Source: Neoceratodus forsteri (taxonomy: Eukaryota; Chordata; Ceratodontiformes; Ceratodontidae). Taken from it: DNA of 64,000 nt. A model generated the notes under the pieces. It was not told the DNA's origin. It saw only the letters and a program-made list of their open reading frames with translations, and did not search any database. The stretch lies in assembly GCA_016271365.2 (NCBI GenBank), contig CM057452.1, positions 827,730,001 to 827,794,000 on the forward strand. Reading direction: 5' to 3'. Of this stretch, positions 11,150-22,010 are shown one piece after another (within the stretch, counting starts at the first letter, position 1; each line of letters starts with the position of its first letter). The position numbers and the translations under genes were made by a program.

Positions 11150-12189
11150 GTAAACTGGATACCTTGTACCATAGAGCTCTAAGATTCATCACAGATCTTT
11201 CCTTCAACACTCACCACTGCTCTCTCTATACTGCTGTTGGCTGGACATCCCTTACACCTTAGGAGGAACAAAATGCTGCTTATGGATTTACAAAGCTCTG
11301 TCAAACAAACTTCCACCTTATATTTCAGATTGCTTTACTCTGGCTACACCTAGGTCATATGCCCTAAGAAGCAATAGCCTTATCACCTTGAAGATACCAA
11401 AAGCCTGTACCGGCATGGGAGATCTGCAATCAGCTACTTTTAGCATCTGCTTGGAATTCTTGCAGAAGACCCTAAAGTTGAACACCTTTATATCTATAGC
11501 ATCCTTTAAAAGCTCTACACAAGTCTCTTTCCTGAGATATGCAACTGCTTTCACAAGCCTAGTCCCTTCTTACCCTTTACCCCCTTTTCTTTCTATCTCC
11601 TTCTATATGCTTTTGCTAAAACTTAGCTATAACATCTCCTGCAATCCATTGCCATTTCCTTTTGTATTCCCCATCTCTATTTGCTTAAGTAACTATCCAA
11701 TTACAACACACCAGACCAGTTCCACACTCCCAATACCTTCTCCTCACTTGAGTCAAACCTGTCTGATTTACTCTGTTTTGTGGTCCAAAACCACTAGCTA
11801 CCTTGCTTGTATATATGTGTTTATTACTGTACCTGTTTATTTTTATTAAAGTTTTTGTCTTTTTCTCTGTATTTGTATATGTATGCTACTGTACTCTATG
11901 TTGTTTTTGACCTATCAGGTCCATCTTGTAAATGAGCTTGCTCAATGATGTCCGCCTGAATAAATAAAGATTTTGATTGATTGATTGATTGACTGATTGA
12001 TTGATTGATTGATTGATTGACTGAAAAGGGTCCCTCATAGTCTCCGTGCCCCCTCCCCCCACCTGCACCCACCCACTGTGCATCCTGCCTCCCTACACCA
12101 CCCTCATCCCATACTTACCTCCGGAGCTTGTCGCGACGATCGTCGGTGGACCGGGAACACGTCTGCACTCTTCAAAGCCAACCGCGAAC

Positions 12190-14200
12190 TGAGGAAATGT
12201 TGGTAAGCTGTATAATGGGATAGATAGGGTTTTTTCAACTTTAGTAAATATCTCAGGCAGTTTTATGAATTTTGGCCCTAAATTTTCAACATGGGGTTTT
12301 TGGGACACCTTCTCATGAATTCTTGCACTGTCATGGGGTTATTCGGTCCTGAAAGGTGATTTTGCAGTCATTGCATGGAATCACCTTTCGGGACCGCGTA
12401 TGGAAATAACAGTGCCACTGTTCATGAGGGGGGCTCTCAAAAACCCTATGTTGCAAATTTGGTGGGAAAAAATCCAAAACATGACTGTTTAAAGAGCGTG
12501 CATAACAACTGTGCAATGCACGCTCGTAAGTTAGCGAATTCACAATATTTTCATGCCAGGTTCTTAACACTGGCATTTTACCACACCTTCTTGTGAACAG
12601 TACAGCTGTCATTTTTCACATCCTGGCCGAAATGTGTTTTCGCACTTCCGGCACAGAATAGTGTGGTTGTGGTGTGAAATCAGTGTTTGGGACACATTAT
12701 GAAAATGACAGTGACACTGCTCATGAGCAGAGATCCTAAAATGCCTGTGTTGAAAATTTGGTGACGATACTCCATAAAGTGACTATTTTACGAGTGTGCA
12801 TAGCAACTGCGCAACACACGCTCATACGTTAGTGCATTCACACTATTTTCATGCCAGATTCTCAACATTGGCATTTTACCACACTTTCTTGTGAACTGTA
12901 CAGCTGTCATTTTTCATATCCTGGGCAAAATGTGTTTTCGCACTGCCAGCGCAAAATAGTGCGGTTGCTGTGCGAAATCAGTGTTCAGGACACATTACAA
13001 AAATGACAGTGATACTGTTCATGAGCAGAGGTCCTAAACTGCCTGTGTTGAAAATTTGGTGACAATACTCCATAAAATGACTATTTTACAAGGTGCATAG
13101 CAACTGCACAACGCAGGCTCGTAACTTAGCGCATTTGTAATATTTTCATGCCAGAATTCTCAAATTTGGCATTTTACTACACCTTCTTGTGAACTGTATA
13201 GCTGTCATTTTTCACATCCTTGCCAAAATGTGTTTTCTCACTTTTGGCGCACAATAGCGTGTTCGCTGTGCGAAATCAGTGTTCGGGACACATTACGAAA
13301 ATGACAGTGACACTGTTCATGAGCAGAGGTCCTAAAATGCCTGTGTTGAAAATTTGGAGACAATACTCCATAAAATTACTGTGTTACGAGTGTGCGTTGC
13401 GCAGTTTGCACACACGCTCGTATGTTCGCAAACTTCTAATATTCTCACTCCAGATTTTCTACAGTGCCATTGTTCTGCACCTCCTAATGAACAGTACAGC
13501 TGTCATTTTTCACATCCTGACCAAAATCTGTTTTCGCAGCTCCAGCGCAGAATAGCGTGGTCGCTGTGGAAAGTCTTTGTTCAAGACACATGATGAAAAT
13601 GACAGTGACACTGTTCATTAGTAGATGCCCTAAAATGCCTATGTTGAAAATTTGGGAACAAAAGTCAATAAAATGAGTGTTTTATGAGCGTACATTGTAC
13701 AGTTTGTACGCATGCTCATGACTTTGTGAATTTGTAATACTTTCACTCCAGCTGTTCGTCATTGGCATTTTTCCATACCTCCTTATGAACACTGCAGCTG
13801 CCTGAAATGTGTTTTTGCACGTCCGGCACACAATTGCACGGCCGCTGTGTGAAATCAGTTTTTGGGACAGTTTGAGGAAATGACGATGACACTATTCATG
13901 AGCAGAGGTTCTAAAATGCCTATGTTGAAAATTTGGTGCCGAAATTCCATACAATGACTGTGTTGCAAACGTGCATTGCGCAGTTTCCAAGCACCCTTGT
14001 AACTTCATCAATCTGCAATATTTTCATGCAACATTTTCACCACTGCCATTTGTGCACATCTCCTTATCAACAGTCCAGCTGCCATTTTTCACAGCCTGCC
14101 CAAAACGTGTTTCCACAGCTGTGGTGCACAATGGCGTGCTCACTGTGCAAAATCACCTTTTGAGACACATTCACAAAATCACAGCACTACGCGTCTCTAG
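12190..14200. repeat. Tandem array of about 298-bp units, each an imperfect palindrome
   Basis: The anchor CATGAGCAGAGGTCCTAAA recurs at 12423 (altered), 12722, 13020, 13318, 13617 (altered) and 13897, giving spacings of 299, 298, 298, 299 and 280 bp. Inside each unit the half containing TACAGCTGTCATTTTTCACA is a diverged reverse complement of the half containing GAAAATGACAGTGACACTG. The fold centre is a hairpin such as GAGCGTGCA...TGCACGCTC (about 12493-12525). The monomer is thus about 149 bp, alternating in orientation. Near 12365 the left end shows a clear inversion (GGTGATTTTGC against GAATCACC). No coding function is apparent. Confidence 0.8.
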
Positions 14201-14529
14201 CTACGCCACTCCCACTGCCAATGCCAGTGTGACAACATTCAGCATTGACAAATGCTTGTTATAAATGGAATAACATTCAACAAGACTTGGCATGAATGAT
14301 CGAATAGAGCACACACTACAAGCCAGACACTGAATGTCTTGATAGTAAACTGGCATAAGGCAAATGTTAGTTGACTGACTGAATGTTGTACTGAAGGAAG
14401 TGGGCCAGTGGGCTTGTGGCTTTTTATTTTAACAAAGTAGAGTATGAATTTTGAAGTCCAGGACCATGACAGTGCACCCAATAAATCGTAGGAGTTGCAG
14501 AATGGATGCATTGATGGCTATGACTATGG
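14201..14529. other. No recognisable feature
   Basis: Short stretch between the palindromic array and a CR1 tail. Only background open frames are seen. Confidence 0.4.
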
Positions 14530-15145
14530 TTTTTCTACTGCTACCATCAGAAATTCATCACTGTTCTCACCCCCACCACCTCCACTGGAAGACTGTTCCT
14601 GGAATTCACCACTCTTTCTGTGAAGAATTACTTCCTGACATCTCTCCTTAATCTACCCCTTTCCAGCTTCTTATCATGCCCCCTAATTGTTGAACACCTT
14701 TTTTTCTGAAACATATTTCTTTCTTATACCTTGCTTACCCCCATGAGATATTTAAAAGTCTCTATCATACCTCTTCTCTTCCAGGGTGTACATCTTTAGG
14801 TCCTTTAATCTGTCTTCATAGGGCTTCTGATGCAGACCCTGCACCATTTTAGTTGATCTCCTCTGGCCCACTTTCACTCTGTCTACAGCTTTTCTGAGAT
14901 GTGGTCTTTAGAACTGGACATAATACTGTAGGTGGGGTCTTACCAGCATCTATACTGAGGCAACACCCCCTTTCTGCTGGTGATATCCCTCCCTATGCAC
15001 CACAGCATCCCACAGGCCCTCCCAACTACCTTGTTGTACTGCCTGGCCACCTTTAGGAGGACTGCAAGTTGGGATCTTTTTCCCACAAACTGAGGACTTT
15101 TAAATATGCTGCAAAAATCTTCAAAAGTAAAACATGCACATTTCA
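14530..15145 (-). mobile_element. CR1-like LINE, 3' part, degenerate
   Basis: Minus-strand fragment of ORF2 downstream of the RT palm. The frame 15146-14940 reads SQLAVLLKVARQYNKVVGRACGMLWCIGRDITSRK, a block also seen at about 25780-25860, 51720-51620 and 53830-53740. Lower coordinates carry the C-terminal words for FTERVV-like and SLPVEVV-like segments, interrupted by stops. The 5' end of the original element and the terminal 3' UTR are absent. Confidence 0.75.
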
Positions 15146-15440
15146 CAAAAATGCTGCCTGCAGGGATAAATCTGCAGATCTCTAATCCTGAGTTGAGGCA
15201 GTAGTTAACATTTGTGGCCCTTCAAAACCAGTACAAGCCACTAGCAGAGATGGCATGTCTTATGTTAGGGAATAAGACGTACTGCTGTGAGCTTGATCAC
15301 TGTGCTCCCACAATACAGAAGGGTCTAGGGTGGGAAGCAAATCAGAGTACTGTAGTAGGAAGCTAGTACTGATAAGCGACTCTATTAGGACATATATCAA
15401 CAATGTTGGTGGAGTTCTCTGACAGTGAAGCCTTGTGAAT
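15146..15440. other. No recognisable feature
   Basis: About 300 bp between two CR1 tails. No repeat structure or coding signature seen. Confidence 0.4.
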
Positions 15441-16040
15441 AGAAACATAGACTTTGATGGCAGATAAGGATCACTTGGCCCACCTAGTCTGCCCATTTCC
15501 CTACTTACAGGATAAGCTGCAGATCCTAGTTAACCAACAGCCTATTTCTTCCTACCCCCCCACAAGAATTGCCTTATGTCTATCCCATGCATTCTTGAAT
15601 TCTCCCACAGTTTTAGACCCCACAACCTCCTCAGGAAGGCTGTTCCATGCATCCACCACCCTCTCTGTGAAAAATACTTCCTTACATTGCCCCTGAGCCA
15701 TCCCCCCTCTATCTTCAAATTGTGTCCCCTTGTTCTTGAACATCTCTTTTTCTGAAAGATGCTGCCCTATTGGACTTCGTTGATTCCTGTTGATTCCACT
15801 GAGGTACTTAAAAGTTTCTATCATGTCCCCCCTCTCCCTTCTTTCCTCAAGGGTATACATATTAAGCTCCTTTAGTCTCTCCTCATATGGCTTCTCTTGC
15901 AGACCCTGCACCATTTTCGTTGCCTTCCTCTGGACTGCCTCCATCCTATCTATGTCCTTGCAGACATGGGGTCTTCAGAACTGGTCGCAGTACTCCAGAT
16001 GGGGTCTCACCAACTGTCTGTACAGAAGGATAACAACTTC
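15441..16040 (-). mobile_element. CR1-like LINE 3' end
   Basis: Minus-strand 3' terminus of a CR1-like retrotransposon. The ORF end and 3' UTR run down to about 15441, where the plus strand reads AGAAACATAGACTTTGATGG then GCAGATAAGGATCACTTGGC. Relatives of this end occur at about 49290 and 61908, so it is a family-level 3' terminus. The upstream side is cut at about 16040, where an L1/Tx1-type element begins, suggesting that element inserted here or that the copy was 5' truncated. Confidence 0.8.
15552..15944 (-). pseudogene. C-terminal ORF2 segment of CR1-like LINE
   Basis: A clean 130-codon frame. It opens EAVQRKATKMVQGL, continues EERLKELNMYTLEERRERGDM and a polar stretch, and ends FTERVVDAWNSLPEEVVGSK...FKNAWDRH. 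These are the classic last blocks of CR1-clade ORF2 after the RT palm. The function of this tail is unclear, but it is conserved across the clade. The frame is intact here although the RT itself is missing, so this is a truncated insertion. The ATG is an internal methionine-like start, not a true initiation site. Confidence 0.85.
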
Positions 16041-18040
16041 CTGTTATCTTTTTTTTTAATTGTATTTGTATTTGTTTTAAAATATGTAAGACACATGGGA
16101 TACAGTACATTATAGCGATCACATAATACAATCAAGCACAGCTCAAGCAGCACACAATGCATTACAGTTATGGGCACAAGACCACAATTCATGTACAGCC
16201 ATTGATAAATCCATCCTGATAGAGATCCTTGTATACTAATAGTCAAATGATAAGTCTTCCCTCTTAATCTCTCCCTTCCCCTAGCCTTTCTCAACATCAG
16301 ATCACTTCTCTTGTCACTCATTATGGCATAAAATAAGGATATTGTACAGACATATAGAGAACCCATTTCCTCCATTGGAGTTTAAACTTATCTTTTCTAT
16401 TTAAATGGCTGGCTGCCAGTCTTTCCACACAAATTACTTCTTTCATAATTGTAAACCAGTCATTTCTGGGCAGAGACGAAGTCCAGCCCCATAATCTGAT
16501 AATTGCTTTCTTAGCTATCAATATATAAGTAATCAAAAGAGAGCCCCTCAGAATATGGAGGTCTGCAGGAGATATCAAAAGCAAGGCCAGTTCAGGAGTA
16601 AGAACAGCCTCCTCTCCCACCAATTCCCTCAGGGTTTTTGCCACCTCTCCCCAAAATGGTCAGAGCACCGGGCATGACCAGAAAATGTGTACATGTCCAG
16701 TCTTCTTTTCCCCACAAGCTCTCCAGCAGCTTCCCACTGGTCCAGTTACACATTTTGCCAGTTTAGCTGGTGTATTGAAAAATCTAAGCCTGACTTTCCA
16801 GGCAAATTCCTGCCAGTATGGTGCTACAGATATTCCTCGGGATAGCCTAACATGTTTGAACCAAAGATCTACTGAGACCGGAGCCAATAATTCCCGGTTC
16901 CAGGCAGTTAGGACCCCCAAAGTTGAGTCCTTGTTATCCTCCTGTAGTTCCTTATACAGTGCACCAACCAAGTGGGGTGGGGTTATTCCCTTTATAGAAG
17001 ATATAATCAGTGTCAATATTTGTGGAAATGGAGAAGAAATGAGGTTCCATTGAGAGCCTTATTTACCAAATAAGCTAGTATTTGCTGATAAGCTACATTA
17101 GTTTCTGGTGGCAACCCATAGGTGTCTCTTAATATGGAAAAAGGTAATGCACCCCGGTTGTCTAATATCTGAAAAATGCCAGCCATTAAGGGTCTCAGTT
17201 AGGGGTACTTGAAAATGCTCTGACCTAAGTTGTCGTAAAAAATTAAAAAAAGTGACAAGTTCCTGAGAGGCTCAGAGTTTGTCCCAGACTGTTAAGCTAC
17301 TCTGCATTCCTCTGTGGTAACCATTCAAAACTGGGAGGGGCTCCCCCAGATCAAACAAAACATTTTTAATATCTTGAATATGGTTAAGGGTAATATCTAG
17401 CTTTTTCCAAGGTATTCTATAACTTGGATCAATCCATCCCAGTATCCTAGCCAGGGTAGCTGCTTGTACGTATTTACACAGATCAGGTAGCCACAACCCT
17501 CCTTTGTCTCTTGGCAGCTGTAGAATGGACCAACGAACACAAGGCTTCATGCCAGCCCAGACAAATCTAGCTAAGGCCCTATTCCAGGAGATAAAATATA
17601 GAAGGGGGGTGCAAAACAGGAATAGTTTGAAACAAATATAGTAGTCTGGGCAATATACTCATTCAGATAAGTTCAATCCTTGAATAGAAGGAGGGACGCA
17701 ATTGAGACCAAGTATGAAGGTCATTATCTATTGTCTGAGTGAGGGGTTCATAATTTATCAGGACAGTATGATCACTATTCTGAGGTAACTGTATACCCAG
17801 ATATTTCAGCGTTGTCCCCCACCACTTGAATGGTAAATACGCTTGAAGTGATGGAGAAGGGGAAAAGCAGAAAGTCAAGACCTCTGTTTTTGTAGAATTT
17901 ATCTTATATCCTGAAATAAGTGAAAACTAAGCAATAATATTCCAGAGGGCTCGAAGAGAATGTTCTGGGTCTGACAGAGACAGTAGGACATTATCTGCAT
18001 ATGAGGCTATTGTGAAGGTATCCTCTCCCACTCCCTTAGA
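16041..18040 (-). mobile_element. L1/Tx1-type LINE 3' portion
   Basis: Minus-strand element about 2 kb long. It begins at its 5' cut with the RT catalytic box (YADN at about 18003-17985) and continues through the thumb, a C-terminal domain and a cysteine-histidine knuckle. It ends at about 16045 with an A-run (TTTTTTTTTAATT on the plus strand). Block order and the terminal CCHC-type motif are those of L1/Tx1-clade ORF2 rather than CR1/L2. Multiple stops and frameshifts are present. It abuts a CR1-like 3' fragment. Confidence 0.8.
16660..18003 (-). pseudogene. RT thumb and C-terminal knuckle of L1/Tx1-type ORF2
   Basis: Segments in order on the minus strand: SYADNVLLSLSD (17995-17960, catalytic box with the second Asp replaced by Asn); TLKYLGIQLPQNSD with DNDLHTWSQLRPSFYSRIEL (17878-17663); LQLPRDKGGLWLPDL and a tryptophan-containing stretch (17550-17272); and SVDLWFKHVRLSRG...CWRACGEKKTGHVHIFWSC (17016-16660). 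The last has spacing C-x3-C-x8-H-x4-C. LGI, GG(L)xLPD and the Cys/His motif are diagnostic of L1-like ORF2. Frames change at least three times. Frame 16644-16321 continues the C-terminus. Confidence 0.8.
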
Positions 18041-18230
18041 AACATGGTCACAGGATGAAATGCTTTGTCCTTCAGTGCAATTGACCCTACAATCTCCTGC
18101 CCTCTTATCTAACCTCAGGAGTGAGTATCCCTTCCTTCAGTGCTACCTTCTGTCAGCCTATATTAGACAAAATGCACTGTAACTGTACATTATTTTTATA
18201 TAGTAAATGGTGGAACACAATTTTGGTATA

Positions 18231-18657
18231 GAAAACCATACACTTTTAAAAGTTGTTCAGCTGCAGTAGTGATGTTCTCACTAACACAGAATGATTTTTC
18301 AGTCTGTGTTAGTGAGGACGTCATAGTACAAGCGACCCATCAGTGCTCATAATTGGTTAGCACTGGTGTAGAGTTGCGCTTGTGTGCAGCTCCATGGGCA
18401 TTTTTTTTTTTTTTTTAAGTAAAATCAGTGGACCGGTGACAGAAAAAAAAAATGTTTCTGTCCCATCACTGCCACAGTGATCACAATCTGCCATACACTA
18501 TATAGAGCAGTGTATGGCAAACCAAAAACAACAGGGATAATCTTCCCCCTTGTGTCTGCCGTGACAACTGAGGGACCTCTCAGGCTTTGCACTTGAGGTC
18601 ATCAGTCATCACAGTATCCACTTGGGTGAAAGAATAGCCTTGTTGTGTATGGTTTTC
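18231..18657. mobile_element. Candidate non-autonomous DNA element with 13-bp inverted ends
   Basis: Perfect 13-bp terminal inverted repeats GAAAACCATACAC (18231-18243) and GTGTATGGTTTTC (18645-18657) bound 427 bp with no coding capacity. Two further perfect hairpins lie inside: CTCACTAACACAGA / TCTGTGTTAGTGAG (18277-18316) and TGCCATACAC / GTGTATGGCA (18489-18519). The inner hairpin reuses the core of the terminal repeat. No convincing target duplication was recognised. Confidence 0.5.
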
Positions 18658-18779
18658 CACACAATATCATATATTTCTTCTACTTATACCATGCCTTTAC
18701 CTGTTTGAATGTGTATTACTTTGCCTGTTCCCATGCAGTACTTTCAATGGTTACTTAACTGTTCACTAGTGAAAATGGA

Positions 18780-18842
18780 CCATGTTAGCTCATTTTTCTA
18801 TCCAGCATAATAAATAAAAATAAATTCAATTCAATTAAATGA
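18780..18842. repeat. AATAAA-rich retroposon-like 3' end
   Basis: CAGCATAATAAATAAAAATA then AATTCAATTCAATT repeats resemble the simple-repeat 3' tail of a LINE or SINE on the plus strand. The body it belongs to is not identified. Confidence 0.4.
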
Positions 18843-18859
18843 TGGATCCCTACTTCACG

Positions 18860-19500
18860 TAGTGCTTTCCTTTCAATATTTGGGATTCTCTCTGGATCCT
18901 CAACTGGATTTCTCTAAGCACATCCTGAATATCTGCAGGGCACTAAATTCTATGCTTGGCCTGGCATAACAGGCCAAGCACATTTTGACTCCTGACACCC
19001 CCTAACCCTCACCAGAGCAATACTTTTCACCATAAATAATGGGCTAGTCTCCTTTACCCATATGTCTAAGTCGCTGTTGGCTAAGTGTAAATATACCCTG
19101 TCTCTGAACAGCGTTATCCACCATTGTAATTGTTACAGCAAACTTGGATGGCTATCTTCTTTGAGCAGCCACCAGTTTCCCCGGGGATGCTTTATTGACA
19201 AGCTATTCAGACATGGTTCCCCTGCTCCTCTTGTGGCTCTCCTTAAATTCTTTCATCTTTCTAAGCCCCTCTGGCTCAATGACAAATCCATGATTATTGT
19301 TCTCAAAAACTATACCAACATGGGTGATCAGTCCTTCACTGTCACTGCTCCTCAGCTATGGAAGTCTCTTCTTTTGACTGTTCATAACTCCTTCTCATAC
19401 TTTCAGTTTAGAAGGGTTTTTTTATTAATTAAAAAGGGAATCTGGCCAAAAGCACTATGTTATATGGCAAAATTAAGATCAGCATACCCCCAGTAAGTCT
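18860..19500 (+). pseudogene. LINE ORF2 C-terminal fragment
   Basis: A 144-codon frame (19062-19496) contains SKLGWLSSL, a leucine-rich middle with PAPLVALLKFF, and GDQSFTVTAPQLWKSL near the end. The last corresponds to the GDRAFSVAAPRLWNSLP-type block closing L2/CR1/Rex-like ORF2. No RT palm is present, so this is a 3' fragment. The upstream part to about 18860 may belong to it but is not readable. The start codon is internal to the original ORF. Confidence 0.65.
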
Positions 19501-19734
19501 CATACCAAACGTTAGATCTCTAAGTTACTACATTGAAAAGCCACAAGCCGTTTTGTAATCTTGATTTCACTGCCTGCTCAAAAAGCCAATTTCAGTGAAG
19601 AGCTACTGATGAGGTCATAACCAGAACTCACAGCTTAATTATTTCTGTCAGCAACCTTACAGGACTTATTTCCAATGTTGAAGAAACTGTAGTTGTATTA
19701 ATCATTTAAAAAAAAATGACACTGGGTTGGATAC

Positions 19735-22010
19735 AGTGCATGCATTTCCAGAATGTTCAGGCGCATGGCACTGTACTTCAGTAGGCAGCGAAGTGCGGTG
19801 GTTTTGGAATGCAGTGCTAGACATACAGAATGTGAAGGTGGAGAACAATTTCAGAATGTTGTCGGGCATGCCATCTCAGACTGGGGCAGGGATACACAAT
19901 CTTGAAATGTGGTGGGGACACTTAGTCTTGAGTGTGACAGGGACTCACATCTAGGAATATAGTGGGGACTGACAATTTTAGAATTAAAGTGGGGATGCAC
20001 TGTAAAAATGAAACTGGACACACCATTTTATTCAGAAATGACTTGTCCCTTCCACATTTCAGAATTGTGCACACCCACTAGGTTTCAAAAATGCACATTG
20101 CATCCCCACTACATTCTGACATTATACTTCCTTGCCACATTCTGACACTGTGTGTTCATGCCACATTTAAAAACTGCATGTCCCTGTCATGTTCTAAATT
20201 TAAAGTCCCTCCCCACATTCCAAAGTTGTGTGTCAATGCCACATTCTGAAACTGAGTCACCACCATATTCAAACATTACATCACTGCCACATTATGAAAT
20301 TGTGCATCACTACCACATTCCAAAATTACATGTCACTGCCACATTCTGAAATTGTTTGTTCCAGCTACATTCTGAAATTGTGCATCCCTGTCGCATTCTG
20401 AAATTGTGACATCACTGCTTTCTAAAACTGTACCTCCCCATCACATTCCAAATATGCTCATCCTCACCACATTCTCAAATTTTGTATTACCTTGACATTC
20501 TGAAATTGCCTTCCGAAGCCACATTCCAAAATTGGGTGCTCACACATTCAAAAATTGTGTGTCCCAGCCACATTCTGAAATTGCACCATCCCACCACATT
20601 CCAAAACTGTGTGTCGCTGCCATATTTCAAAATTGCCAGTCTTCATCATATTCCAAAAATGCAGGTTCTTACCATATTACAAAATTGCACATCCTCACCA
20701 CTTTATCCCCCCCTGCTCATTCTGCCTCAGGTCCTCTTGGGCCACATGAAGCTCCAACCCTATCATTGCACCTTCTCCTGGGAATTACTTTTGCTCCCTG
20801 TGTTGCATCCATGGTACCCCCTCCCCATGGTGGAGGTATTTGTGCTGGCTCAGTTCCCTCAGAAAGGCTAGTATTGTGTGCAGGTAGCTACCCTGGGTCA
20901 GTGGATGTGTAGTCTGTGAGTTTTCATGCAACCTTCATTCCGCACAGCTAAGGTGTTTTCCCATTTTCTGGTCCCCCCACCCTTCCCAGATGCACACACC
21001 AGAGCCATCAGGATGCAAGGCATCTGTTCTGCTCAGCAAATGGTGTCCCTCCCTACCGCTGCTCACATGTCATACTCCAGCCTGTGCTGCCATATGAGGT
21101 CACCCGGCTGGTAATCTAACAGTGATAGTGGGCTCCTCCATCCATCCAGGAAGGAGAGCATCCTGTGAGATGCTCAATTCTCCCCTTCCTGGCTGAGCAT
21201 TCAGTGATCTGGGCTCATTCCCAAACTCGGGTCATCAGCTTCGTGAGCTGTAGCACTACCACTGTGCCAAAGGGCTGGCATCCTCACCACATTTTGGAAA
21301 TCAGTGTCACTGCCACTTTTTGAAATTGCATGACCAAGTCACAGTTGTACATCCCTGCCACATTCAGAAATTGAGCATCGTGCCATATTCCAACATTGTG
21401 TGTACCTATCACATTTCAAATATGCATATCTCTGCCATGCTCCAAAACTATGCATCCTACCACATTCCAAAAACGTGCATCTGTGCCACATTCAGAATTT
21501 GCACAAGACCACTGCATTCCCATCATTCTGAGATTCCATATCCACTCCACATCGTGAAATTGGATGTTGCCACCCTAATCTGAAATCAAGCATCCCCACC
21601 ACATTCTGAAATTGTGCATTGCCACCACATTCTGAAATTATGTATCCATGACACATTACAAAATTACACACCCCTGCCTCATTCAACAACTCTAGGATCC
21701 CCGCATTTCAAAACTGTGTCTCTGTACCACATTCCCAAAATGTATGGCACTACTGTATTCTGCATTTCAGTGTCCTTGCTACATTCCAAAATTGTATACC
21801 CCAGCAACTTTCTGACATTGTATAAATGCTGCATTCCACAACTGCAAACTGGTGGCATTCTGAAATCTCATTCCTGCAGTATTCTAAAAATTGTATCTAA
21901 CTCTAACTATGGCATTCTAAATCCATGTTTGTCATTGCATTCCAACCCCATCACATTCTTAGGTACCTTGCATCTGTACATTATGGAAATGCAAGTCCCG
22001 TTCCCATAGA
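19735..22010. repeat. Degenerate minisatellite, about 35-40 bp units, with an internal orientation switch
   Basis: From about 20040 to 22000 the plus strand repeats CCACATTCTGAAATTGTGCA followed by a short CCCTGC/TCACTG spacer dozens of times, with variation. From about 19735 to 20010 the same unit appears in the opposite orientation (CACAATCTTGAAATGTGGTG, then GGGGACAC). The array is therefore head-to-head, with its switch near 20010-20040. A non-repeat block containing a SINE interrupts it at about 20705-21285. Open frames here are artefacts of the repeat. Confidence 0.85.
21115..21285 (-). mobile_element. tRNA-derived SINE, family 2, copy 1
   Basis: On the minus strand, from about 21283, the sequence reads TTGGCACAGTGGTAGTGCTA (A-box-like) and then a GAGTTTGGGAATGAGCC segment (degenerate B box). 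It continues with a body shared with copies at 30105-30290 and 47440-47612. It sits inside the minisatellite. The sequence at 20880-21115 may be part of the same longer retroposon. Confidence 0.6.

Larger units (their letters stand above)
9330..12022 (+). mobile_element. L2-like LINE, 5' truncated, with (TTGA)n tail
   Basis: Plus-strand non-LTR retrotransposon beginning inside the endonuclease (TIILGDLNLNWLS at about 9340-9380). It continues through the end of the endonuclease (9491-9805), the RT (9909-11149), a frameshifted C-terminal region to about 11560 and a 3' UTR. It ends AATAAATAAAGATTTTGATTGATTGA with a tetranucleotide tail at 11972-12022. The catalytic box is intact (FADD), but at least three frameshifts or stops interrupt ORF2. 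It is the most complete copy of its family in the window and probably younger than most neighbours. Its protein resembles the fragment at 50034-51240. Confidence 0.88.

Noticed and set aside
20482..22009. Several His/Pro-rich open frames of 87-131 codons
   Set aside because: They are translations of the minisatellite unit and repeat at its period.
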